Assembly: GCA_963682055.1 (NCBI GenBank)
Contig: OY821743.1
Span: 28,072,702-28,136,701 of the forward strand
Source: Primula veris
Taxonomy: Eukaryota > Streptophyta > Magnoliopsida > Ericales > Primulaceae
Length of the DNA: 64,000 bases
Reading direction: 5' to 3'
How positions within the stretch are numbered: position 1 is the first letter of the stretch; every line of letters starts with the position of its first letter. Shown in pieces: positions 11,992 through 21,578 of this stretch. Below the pieces are notes generated by a model. The model was not told where the DNA came from and made no database searches. It worked only from the letters and a program-made list of their open reading frames with translations. The translations under genes and the position numbers were made by a program.

Positions 11992-12122
11992 TTTTCAGAA
12001 CGATCGGTCGTCTGTGTAAAAACGATCGGTCGTTTTTCACAGCGATCGGTCGACTGTAACATTTAGACAGAACAAGAATTTTTTGCACTTTTCGACACTG
12101 ATTTGGCAAGAAAAATATACAA
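11992..12122 (+). repeat. Direct repeat, copy 2, right of the cargo gene
   Basis: This matches 9590-9722 in order and orientation: motif cluster, then GAACAAGAATTTTTTGCAC and the CGACACTGATTTGGCAA word. With copy 1 it brackets about 2.3 kb. Further motif copies extend to its left from about 11905. Confidence 0.8.
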
Positions 12123-12313
12123 AAATACTAAAAAATATATAAAATCAATCAAATATATATATTTATGTTAATTGCACTTATTTATTTATGTTGTTCATTC
12201 TACTTTTTATGTTAATTGCACTTATTTATTTACTCTCATACTTAACAAACCATTTTATCTTCTCATAAAACAGTATGAAAAAACACTGAGAATAAATATA
12301 GATATTTCATCTT

Positions 12314-12417
12314 AAAAAAAAAACCTAAATAAGATGAGCTCTGAAAAATAGTGGAAAAACCCGACTCTTATTTTTTCCACTATTTTTCAGAGCTCATCTT
12401 ATTTAGGTTTTTTTTTT
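12314..12417. repeat. Perfect inverted repeat (46-bp arms) upstream of the transposase
   Basis: Arms at 12314-12359 and 12371-12417 are exact complements, running from ten A residues through CCTAAATAAGATGAGCTCTG and GTGG into five A residues. A loop of 11 bases separates them. Homology to the other MULE copy resumes immediately to the right (about 12416), so the hairpin sits at a structural junction. It could be a MITE or a product of fold-back repair. Confidence 0.9.
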
Positions 12418-12473
12418 GTGTTGTTGGAGTATTATTTGAGTAAAATTGATAGTTTTACCGTGTGGTTATCGAA

Positions 12474-14631
12474 ATGAAAAATCCTACAATTATGTGTTAT
12501 TGGGGAGGTACGATGATGGAAACTATTAGCGAGGGGTTATCTTATGATATTTCTTATAAAAATTTTTTTAAGGTATCTAGAAACACGATATACGACAAAT
12601 TTTTGGAAAAATTGTTTAAGGAACTTGATGTATCATCTACTTCAAATCGTTTGAGTTTAACATGTCGTTATCCATATCTGACTACACTTACTGAGTTTAA
12701 ATATATGCGATTGGCTGTTGATGATAATGATTCGTTGGAAACCATGCTTGAGTTAATAGAAGAAAATGGAAGAACGTTTATAGAGTTATATGTTGAAATT
12801 GAGCAAGTTTATTCTTCTGATCAAGATTACGGGTTGTATTATAATATTCTTTCCACTAATGAAATCGGTACATCAAGTAGAACACCCATTCGACAAGAGC
12901 CAATGCCAGAGGTATATTCTAAGAACAACGAACCAGATTTGACACATTTGGATGCAGTGTGTCGATTGTCAGATAATATTGGTTGGTCGAACAATATAAA
13001 TGAGATAGAACTTGGGGATGAACCAGATGATGAAGATCCGGACGTCAATATTAGCGAAAACGAGTCTGACGATGACGAAGAAAATGTACAAGAAGTTGAC
13101 TACGAAGAATTATCATCTGAAATGGGCTCGTATATGGATGAGGATGAAAACGACCAATCAAGTGGGTCACAATGGCCGAATAATACTATTCCCGATGAAA
13201 TTCCTATGCATCAACCAATGTCAAGTTCGTTTAATGAACCGTTCGACACTCAAGAAAATTATAGTAACCAGAGACGAAATTATATGATCTATCCTGCATT
13301 TTGGGATCCTCAAGTTAATGATCATTTTATTGGTCTTTTATTTAGGGATAAAGAAATGTTGAAAAAGGGAATAAAACTTTGGTCAATCAAACGTAACATC
13401 CATTTTTGCACTAAAAGTTCGAAGGCAAAATTTTGGGAAATTCGTTGTAAACTGGCCGAAACTCAAAAATGCAAATGGAAACTACGAGCTTCACTAAGAA
13501 AGAAACATGGATTTTTTGAAGTGTCGGTGTACAACGGTCCTCATACATGCATTCATGCCGAGCTTACAACTGATCATCCACAGTTAGATTTCAATCTTGT
13601 TGCCCAAACCATTCGAAATGCCATCACAACTAATCCTATGATGAAGATTTCATTAGTTAAAGAGATTGTGAATGCCCGCTTTGAAATGTCAGTTTCATAC
13701 AAAAAAATCTTATTTAGGTAAGCAAAAAGCAATCGCAAAGATATTTGGTAATTGGGAAGACTCGTATAAGGTTTTACCTAAATTTATGAAAGCGGTTCAA
13801 AAGTATAATCCCAGTACCGTAGCTTCTTATGAGACAACGCCAGTTTACGATGTGGTAGGAAATCCAGTGGGTGAGGTATTGAACAGATTTTTCTTCACAT
13901 TTAAGGCCGTTATTGATACATTTCAGTATTGTAGGCCAGTTATCGCTATTGATGCTACTCACTTATATGGGAAGTATAAAGGTAAGATTTTGTTGGCCAT
14001 GGCATCGGATGCAGATAATCATGTTTTTCCCATTGGTTGTGCATTTGTTGCTGAGGAGAGTACAATTTCGTGGAGCTATTTTCTTTGTAACATTATGCGA
14101 CATGTGATTAAAGAGCGCGTGAATATTTGTCTAATTTCGGATAGACATGCTGGTATTCTAAGTGCAGTGAGAGGAGTTTGGCGTGGTCAAGGTTTTGTTC
14201 ATCGATATTGTTCAAATCATTTTTTGGATAATTTTAAGAAAGCTTTCAAAGGAGATCCTGACTTACACAAGTTAGTGGAGAACGCCATTTGGGAATTACA
14301 AGAAAGAAAATTGAAAAGAATCATGGAAGCAATAAAAGTGATGAATCCTCAAGCATATCAATGGTTGATAAAAGAGCCTGCGGAAAAATGGTCATATTTT
14401 CATGATAAAGGGAGGCGACATGGTAACATGACCACAAACATGGCTGAAATTTTCAATAATGTTTTAAAAGCTGCTCGTAATTTACGAATCACTGCTGCTG
14501 TGCAGCTTATTTTCTATAAGTTGGTACACTATTTTTGCGAGCGGAAAAAGATAGTAATGGGGATGAGAAACAACGGCACAAGATATGGTCCCAATATCCT
14601 CAAAATTTTAGAATGGGCTACCTTTCTTTAA
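12474..14631 (+). pseudogene. MULE transposase (mudrA-like), frameshifted and C-terminally truncated
   Basis: The ATG at 12474 opens the same protein as at 1243. The first part (to about 13710) carries the acidic stretch and the MuDR DNA-binding domain. A run of seven A at about 13706-13713 holds one more base than the left copy and shifts the frame; the continuation is open from about 13720 to 14631. That part has the MULE transposase core with IDATHLYGKYKG (first catalytic Asp), LISDRH (second Asp) and HRYCSNHFLDNF. The usual C-terminal SWIM zinc finger (CxCxH) is absent because the frame runs into an inverted copy of the TIR at 14611 and stops. It is not expected to make active transposase. 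Confidence 0.85.
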
Positions 14632-14791
14632 AATTCCCAAAATGGTCTACTTCCGAAAAACGACCGATCGAAATGGACAAAACGACCGATCGTTTTTGGT
14701 CCAAATTGTTCCAGGGAGTTCATGGTCAAAACGACCGGTCGTTTTTCGGAAGTAGACCATTTTGGGAATTTTAAAGAAAGGTAGCCCATTC
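14611..14791. repeat. Fold-back duplication of the right TIR
   Basis: 55 bp at 14611-14665 (GAATGGGCTACCTTTC to CGACC) are the exact complement of 14737-14791. The right end of the inner MULE is thus a palindrome with motif copies in the loop. The inner arm forms the last codons and stop of the transposase frame, so this rearrangement removed the transposase C-terminus. Confidence 0.85.
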
Positions 14792-14853
14792 TGGGATTTT
14801 TCAGTCCCAGATAGGCCATTTCAGGCCGTTTCAGCAAAAAACTCGTTATTTTA

Positions 14854-15532
14854 CATTCTCTCTGTCTCTATCTATATACGATTAAATTTGGGCAAAAACT
14901 AGGCTTGTAATTATATTTCACTCACAAATCCTCAAATCTCTATATCCTAAATAAATTAGGGTTATTCAGAGTTATCAAGTAAAAAAAACATTTGATAAAA
15001 TGTAGAATTGAGATTTAAAGATGAACTGGAAAATTCATGAATGGATAGACCCTTCAGAACATGTAAATCAACTTATTTATCAATAATAAAATATTATATT
15101 AACCTTAATTAGATAATGATCCACTTTTATTAAATAATAAATGAATTAATGATAATTATGGTTATTTTTTCTTTTCAATCTATTATAAACCGAATAAGGT
15201 TTGTTAGAATTTCTTATCTATTTATTTTTCTGAGTTATTAAATTTGAACAATATTAATAAGTAAGGTTTAATCAGTTTTAATTATTTTTTTGAGCTTTTT
15301 AATCTGGATAATCAAGTTTAATTAGGTATAATTTTTTAAATTGCAGATAACATGGTGGTGTTATGTGTCGAGGTAATAAAATATCGTATTTAAGGGGGTC
15401 AGTTGATTACTATGATTTTTGAGGTAGTGTTATGTGCCGAGATAAGAAAATACGGTGTCATTTTCCTACAGTGTCAGTCCAGCGAAAGAGTTGATGTATT
15501 ATGTTAAATATATGTGTAAATTGGGGTTATAG
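14854..15532. other. Interior of the outer TIR element, no gene
   Basis: AT-rich sequence of the outer element to the right of the nested MULE. A short imperfect repeat (TTATGTGTCGAGGTAA at 15360 and TTATGTGCCGAGATAA at 15429) is visible. No coding sequence is supported. Confidence 0.5.
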
Positions 15533-15888
15533 TTGTGGATGTGATATAAGAGAAGAAAGAGATGAAGTGGTTTTTGGCGACACAAATAAGGGCAAAAGGG
15601 TAATGTACCAATTTAAACTAACTTTTATTTGATAATTTGACGTCTGGTTGTTGATTGATCGATTATGGTTTATCTGGTATGCAAATTGTTGATTTTTATA
15701 GTATGTTAGGTTGTGGATGTGATATAAGAGAAGAAGGAGATGAAGTGGTTTTTGGCGACACAAATAAGGGCAAAAGGGTAATGTACCAATTTAAACTAAC
15801 TTTTATTTGATAATTTGACGTCTGGTTGTTGATTGATCGATTATGGTTTGTTTGGTATGCAAATTGTTAATTTTTATAGTCTGCTATG
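15533..15888 (+). repeat. Two-copy tandem repeat, period 178 bp
   Basis: TTGTGGATGTGATATAAGAG begins at 15533 and again at 15711, and the following 178 bp match closely, including GGCGACACAAATAAGGGCAA. The unit includes part of the right TIR of the outer element, so the outer TIR has been partly doubled. Confidence 0.85.
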
Positions 15889-15938
15889 CAAATTGTTAAC
15901 GACCGATAATTTATTTAATGAATTAAGTCATTATAAAA

Positions 15939-16333
15939 TATAGTAATATTTATGTCAACATAATTGGTCTAACAAGAAAGACTGGACTCTTATTGTTCTA
16001 CCTCTGTTGTCCAGTCAAACACAGCTTGAGGGGGGCCTAGAAAGGAAATTAATATGAAATGCAGTCAAATAATCAGCCAAATAAATCAGTATTCGAAGAA
16101 AAAGATGAAATAAAAATTGAATTAGTAGTTTACAGGGTCTGTAACATTATACGGATCCTAAAATTGAAACAAAAATAAATCAAGTTATTAAAGCAGTGAC
16201 CAAAACTAAAAAGAAGGCCAATATAGTAAGCAAAGTTTTTGACGCTTTTTTTTTTTCTGTTGGTTTTTAGGTTGTAAATTTTTTCCACGAATTTGGTAAC
16301 TTTTTTACAGAGCAGATAAGTTGTTCTCGAGAA
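15939..16333 (+). repeat. Spacer duplicated at 32460-32733
   Basis: TTTATGTCAACATAA, CGGATCCTAAAATTGAAAC and AATTTGGTAAC words occur in the same order here and at 32465-32733. The two copies have diverged by substitutions and small indels. Similarity stops just after GATAAGTTGTTCTCGAG, where receptor-kinase sequence begins in this copy. Confidence 0.7.
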
Positions 16334-16334
16334 A

Positions 16335-16686
16335 AAGATGTGTATAGCTTTGACGTACTTTTGTAGAAGTTTTAATGGGGAGGCATCCAGGTGACTTAGT
16401 TTCTCGATTCTCATTGTCGACGCAATTACCAGATGAATTAAATTCTACACTGTTAAAAGATGTGTTTGATCAACGGCTCCGAATTCTAACGATGATTCGT
16501 GAGTCTGAAGATATTTTAAGTTCCTTAAAAATAGCATTTGCTTGTTTGCAAGTCGTTCCACGTCATCGCCCAACCATGAAACAAGTTTCTACGGAGCTGT
16601 CAAAACAGAAAACACAACAAAATTCGCTCTTCACTATGACATTGGGGAATCTCTTTGATTCTTATTTTTTGGCTGTAGGAATATAG
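16335..16686 (+). pseudogene. Receptor-kinase exon 2 fragment
   Basis: This matches exon 2 of the downstream receptor kinase (20277-20632) from AAGATGTGTATAGCTTTG to the stop codon, and the 3' flank also matches to about 16840. A small deletion near 16365 breaks the frame, after which MGRHPGDLVSRFS to the C-terminus GNLFDSYFLAVGI stays open. No exon 1 is attached, so it is a dead partial copy of the kinase C-lobe. Confidence 0.85.
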
Positions 16687-17285
16687 GCCAGTTTTGCTAT
16701 TTTCTATATTGTTTGGCTATATGTTATTCAGCCTGTTTAATGCTATGAAACTTTTAACATTTTGTGTGACTGTATGAACTTGAGTGTGAATAAATAGATC
16801 TCTACTGGTGTTTGTTGTTTTCGTGCGTTTTCAAGTATCAATTCCATTATTTTAGGTATCTGTAGATTTTTTAAAAACCTGCAAGGTAGAATTGCCAGGG
16901 GCCCAGGAGGTCAAGTTGTTAGATTTATGAAAAAATATATAAATAAAATTAAAAATTTGAGAAAAATACATACAAATAAGTTTTTCAGCAAAAAAAAAAA
17001 TGGCTACTTAAAAAAAGGGCTTTCACAAAAAAGTTTTTATTTTATTTTATTTTTACAAAAAATGACTTTGGGGGTAAGTTTGGTCTTATTTGTAACCTTG
17101 GAGATTAAGTTCTAAAGTTTGCTGCGGAGGAAATATCTCTTTTATTCTAGTGAAGTCGTCCATATAGAATTTGTCAAAGTTTTTAGTCAATCTGCATTAA
17201 ATTAGAAAGGGAGAGATTGAATGAAATTCCTATTAAAATGAGCACAGTGTCATAGACTAACATAGTAGCAAATGAGATTTTGTAA
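16687..17285 (+). other. Interval between the kinase fragment and the intact kinase gene
   Basis: The first part (to about 16840) matches the 3' flank of the intact kinase at 20633-20785. The rest is AT-rich, with no gene seen, and presumably holds the promoter and leader of the kinase gene. No promoter motif was strong enough to call. Confidence 0.5.
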
Positions 17286-20200
17286 ATGATATTAAAAACA
17301 ATGGAAATCCTGCAAAATGCATCGGTTGTTTTTCTTATTGTGATCCTTTATTTTTCCATCTTTCCTTTTAATTCCACTACTTCTGCTTCTTCGTTTGCAA
17401 CTAGCAAAAGTTTACAAGCTAATAACGAAGAGGCATTGGCTCTTTTGAAGTGGAAATCTAGTCTAGACAAACAAAGCCAAGCCGTTCTCTCATCTTGGGA
17501 AATAATGAGCCTAAATTCGAGTAACCATTGCATTAGTTGGTTCGGAATTAGTTGCAACAAGGCTGGTAGAATCGACAACATCACTATTAAGAGTAGTGGT
17601 TTAAAAGGTAAGCTTTCTGACCTTAACTTCACATCCTTGCATCATTTGACTACAGTCAAACTTTTCAACAACTCCCTTTATGGGACCATCCCGCAAGAAA
17701 TTGGATCGTTAAGGTCGCTCACATTGTTGAGCTTAAGTCAAAACATCTTGTCAGGGTTAATTCCAAGTTCTATAGGGAACTTGTCCAACTTAACGGTTTT
17801 ATACTTATGGGGCAATAAACTTGTTGGCACTGTTCCGAGAGAGATTGGCGAGCTAACGAGTCTTACCGAGTTGTACCTTTCAACAAACAACTTGTCAGGT
17901 TCGATTCCTAGAGAGATTGGTCAGCTAACGAGTCTTACCGAGTTGGACTTTTCAACAAACAACATGTCTGGTCCGATTCCGAGTTCTATAGGGAACTTGT
18001 CCAACTTAGCGGGTTTATACTTGTGGGACAATAAACTTGTTGGCGTAATTCCGAGAGAGATTGGTCAGCTAACGAGTCTTACCGAGTTGGACATTTCAAC
18101 AAACAACTTGTCAGGTCCGATTCCAAGTTCTATAGGGAACTTGTCCAACTTAGTAGGTTTATACATGTGGGGCAATAAACTTGTTGGCACAATTCCCAGA
18201 GAGATTGGTCAGCTAACGAGTCTTACCATGTTGTACTTTTCAACAAACAATTTGTCAGGTCCAATTCCGAGTTCCATAGGAAACCTATCCAACTTGACCG
18301 TATTATACTTGGGGAGGAACCATCTTGAAGGACTACTTCCTGTCTCGCTAAATAATATTACAAAATTAAAAGAATTTGAAATTAGTGAAAATCATATCAG
18401 TGGCCAACTGCCAGATAATATATGCAAAAGTGGATCCCTGAAACTGTTTGTGGCGATAAATAATAATTTCACAGGTAAGTTTCCAAAAACACTTAAAACA
18501 TGTACCAGCTTGCAAAGACTTAGACTTGCCGGGAACCACATAACGGGTGATATATCCAACGACTTTGGGGTATATCCTCATTTGTATCACTTAGATTTGA
18601 GCGATAATAACTTTTACGGAGAGCTATCTCGAAAGTGGGGATTGTTTCAGAATCTTTCTACCCTTAAGATCTCTAACAATAACATCTCTGGGAGCATACC
18701 GGCAGAGATTGGACTGGCACCAAAGCTACAAAAACTCGACTTCTCTTCGAACCGTCTTAGTGGACACGTTCCGAAAAATTTGGGTAAATTATTATTAGAC
18801 ATCAATTTAAGTAATAATGAGTTAATAGGGAGCATTTTGGTTGAAGTTGGTGACTATCCTAACCTAGAAACTCTGAACTTGGCGGCCAATAAGTTTATAG
18901 GCTTTGTACCCACACAATTGTCAGGGTGCTTGAAGTTAGGGCTCTTGAATTTAAGCAAAAATAGACTTGATGGAGATATTTCTTTTGAAATAGGTAGTTT
19001 TCATGTTCTTGAGGATCTTGACCTTGCGCAAAATCTGCTTTCAGGTGATATACCACAACAACTTGGTCAATTGAGAGCTTTACATACTCTGAATCTATCG
19101 CATAATAAATTTTCTGGTTCAATTCCGCATAGTTTCAATAGTCTGGAGAGTTTAATATCTCTGGACCTGTCTTACAATCAATTAGAGGGTCCTGTTCCCA
19201 ACACCAAAGCTTTTAAACAACTTTCATTTTATGATTTTAGAGAAAATAAGAACTTCTGTGGTAATTTCACCGGTTTAAAGGAATGTCCTCTAAAAGAAAT
19301 AGGCGGTACAACGAAAAAGAAGAACAAAACAACTATAATCATTGTTTTTGCTATTACATTTTCATTGTTAATATTGGCGATACTAGGTTTTTTAGTTTGT
19401 CGAAGAAATCAACAAAAAACAATAAGTCATCAAACACGGGAAAATAATGGAAATATTTTTTCAACTTGGAGTTATGATGGAAAATTGGTTTATGATAGTA
19501 TTATCGCGAGGACAGAAAACTTTGACGGAAAGTATTGCATCGGAGTGGGTGGATCAGGAGCAGTTTATAAGGTTGAACAAACTTTGGTGGAAACTTTGAC
19601 AGAAGTTTTCGCTGTAAAGAAAATACACTCTGTGGAAATTGGGGATTTGAATAGCCAAAAAGCTTTCACAAGTGAGATACGAGCATTGACTGAGATTCGT
19701 CACCGTAACATCGTAAAATTGTACGGTTTTTGCTCACATTCACAACACTCCTTTTTAGTATATGAGTTTTTGGAAGGTGGAAATTTGTGTAACATCCTCA
19801 ATGATGAAAACAAAGCAGCTGATTTTGAGTGGCCAAAGAGGATCGATGTCATTAAAGGTGTTGCAAATGGTTTGTCGTATATGCACCATGACTGTTCACC
19901 TCCCATAGTGCATCGTGACATATCTAGCAAAAACATTTTGCTAAATAAAGAGAACGTCGCTCACATCTCCGACTTTGGTACTGCTAGAATTTTAAAGACC
20001 AACTCAACCAATTGCACCTCTTTTGCAGGAACATTTGGTTATGCAGCTCCAGGTACAATTTCCCTTCTATATTTTAAATTATAAGAAAAATATTCCGCCA
20101 TCAATTCATTCCTTGCTGGGAAGTATTGTTACTTTTGTAAATTGTATTTTAGTCCTCGTAGCAGAATTTCTGTGGTAAATGTTATTGTGCATGTCCATTT

Positions 20201-20632
20201 TGCCTTTATCTTTTCTTGATTTTTTTTTTTTTTTTTGTAATAACAGAACTTGCTCACACAATGGAAGTGAATGAGATGCAAGATGTGTATAGCTTTGGTG
20301 TACTTGCTTTAGAAGTTTTAATGGGGAGGCATCCGGGTGACTTAGTTTCTCAATTCTCATCGTCGAGGCAGTTACCAGACGAGTTTAAATCTACACTGTT
20401 AAAAGATGTGTTGGATCAACGGATCCGAATTCAAACAACGATTCATGAGTTTGAAGTTATTGTAAGTTACTTAAAGATAGCATTTGCTTGTTTGCAAGTC
20501 GTTCCACGTCATCGCCCGACCATGAAACAGGTTTCTACGGAGCTGTCAAAACAGAAGACACAACAAAATTTGCTCTTCCCTATGACATTGGGGAATCTCT
20601 TTGATTCTTATTGTTTGCATGTAGGAATATAG
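17286..20632 (+). CDS. LRR receptor-like kinase, MIK2-like (LRR subfamily XII/XI type)
   Basis: Two exons, 17286-20052 and 20247-20632 (phase 1 junction), give about 1,050 aa. A signal peptide (about residues 6-30) is followed by an LRRNT domain (NNEEALALLKWKSSL, with paired Cys) and about two dozen 24-residue leucine-rich repeats. A transmembrane helix lies at about 681-703. The kinase has GVGGSGAVYK, catalytic Lys about residue 778, HRDISSKN about 876, DFG about 896 and an APE split by the intron. All key residues are present and it is an RD-type kinase. Such plasma-membrane receptors sense peptides in development or defence; the ligand is not deducible. A second ATG at 17301 is an alternative start. 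The MIK2-like label rests on overall likeness; the kinase call is firm. Confidence 0.9.
17771..18300 (+). repeat. 144-bp tandem units inside the LRR array
   Basis: TATAGGGAACTTGTCCAACT or close variants start at 17771, 17987, 18131 and 18275, spaced 216, 144 and 144 bp. The unit equals two 24-residue LRRs, and one extra 72-bp LRR sits in the first interval. Nucleotide identity between units is high, so they multiplied recently within the exon. Confidence 0.85.
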
Positions 20633-20785
20633 GCCAGTTCTGATATTTGCTATATTGTGTGGCTTTATGTTATTCAGCCTGTTTAATGTTATGGAACTTT
20701 AACATTTTGTGTGACTGTATGAACTTGAATGTGAATAAATAGATCTCTACTGTTGTTTGTTGTTTTCTTGCGTTTTCAAGTACCA

Positions 20786-20829
20786 AAGCGAATTGTAGCT
20801 TCCTTACATCCATCAAACGGTGGGAGAAG
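20786..20829 (+). pseudogene. Duplicated exon 9 fragment of the two-domain gene, left part
   Basis: GAGCTTCCTTACATCTATCA of exon 9 (about 8047) appears here as TAGCTTCCTTACATCCATCA, followed by AACGGTGGGAGAAG. The fragment is cut at 20829 by the LTR retrotransposon and resumes at 31423. Confidence 0.85.
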
Positions 20830-21512
20830 TGGCGAGGGAATGTCAGCATCCCCTCGTCCGGGCCAATACCGTCCCAGAAAGAGTGTGTTCGGACCCCTGC
20901 CACCTATGAATGACACACCACCCCGGACACCTAGGGGCCGAGATGTAACCACATCGGCCTAGGAAGCGTATCAAGTACGCTTCCCCAATTAATGTTGCTG
21001 CTCCCTTGGGGGACCCCTCAACATTTCATCGACGTGGCTCAATCACAGACCATCAGCTGTGGGTCCTGATTGAGAACTGTACTCTTGTCAGAGCCATTAA
21101 TGTCCTAGCGCCGTCGGATTAATATTGACAGTACAGTGATCCAAAGGCTAATATGCCTTGGATCATACTATAAATACCCCCACTAATACTACTTAGGGGG
21201 GACGGAAAAAACGGCGAGAGGAGAGATAAACCTAAAGAACCCGACCTGATCAACTTCACCCCGAAAGAGTTGGATACCAGGCCAAGTAACCGGACCACCC
21301 TCACTCACTCTTTAAACAAATTAATATCCATACTTACCTGAATCCTTTTCCACCGTACTGACTTGATCGTCGGAGAGGGAAAGCTTGGTATCAACCCGGG
21401 CCCCCTGTTCGTTCCTTGTGCAGGCACCAGAGAAGCCCCGGATCACACGTGGCAACGGAGCCGACGCGTACTGTTGGATTAGCCGAGCCTAGGAAGAAAA
21501 TTAGGCTCGCCA
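20830..21512 (+). repeat. 5' LTR
   Basis: 683 bp, TGGCGAGG to GGCTCGCCA. A TATA box, TATAAATA, lies at 21169-21176. A likely primer-binding site, TGGCACCGTCTGTGGG, starts 2 bases downstream at 21515; the matching tRNA was not determined. Confidence 0.93.
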
Positions 21513-21514
21513 AA

Positions 21515-21532
21515 TGGCACCGTCTGTGGGAA
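21515..21532 (+). promoter_or_regulatory. Probable primer-binding site
   Basis: TGGCACCGTCTGTGGGAA begins with the TGG that pairs with a tRNA 3' CCA end and lies 2 bases after the 5' LTR, the expected place. Confidence 0.65.
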
Positions 21533-21578
21533 ACGTGTGAAGAACGCGTTAGCTCTAACAATCCGCCCCCGAGAAAAC

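Larger units (their letters stand above)
9206..14844 (+). mobile_element. Inner Mutator-like element with cargo, 5.6 kb
   Basis: The 9-bp duplication GTTATTTTA is perfect at 9197-9205 and 14845-14853. Both ends start GAGTTTTTTGCTGAAA when read inward and remain alike for over 100 bp; the right TIR carries an extra 9 bp near its tip. Contents from left to right: TIR with CGATCGGTCG motif clusters, a copia RNase H scrap, a minus-strand transposon-type gene, a second motif cluster, a perfect hairpin, a frameshifted transposase, and a folded-back right TIR. The intact duplication implies a fairly recent insertion. As it stands the transposase is broken, so movement would need help in trans. Confidence 0.9.
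8980..15929. mobile_element. Outer TIR element (Mutator-type 9-bp TSD), host of the nested MULE
   Basis: Nine identical bases, ATTATAAAA, flank it at 8971-8979 and 15930-15938. About 135 bp at 8980-9118 and 15795-15929 are imperfect inverted repeats that share GTTAACAATTTGCATA and ATAATCGATCAATCAACAA. Removing the inner MULE and one copy of its target duplication leaves about 1.3 kb with no coding capacity, so the element was non-autonomous. The duplicated copy of this locus at 32440-32475 runs straight through the site without the element, which confirms the insertion. The 9-bp duplication suggests Mutator type, but the TIR itself is unlike that of the inner element. Confidence 0.8.

Noticed and set aside
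12384..12420. Rho-independent-like terminator at the perfect hairpin
   Set aside because: The stem followed by T residues resembles a bacterial terminator, but this is plant nuclear DNA and the T run is part of the inverted repeat.
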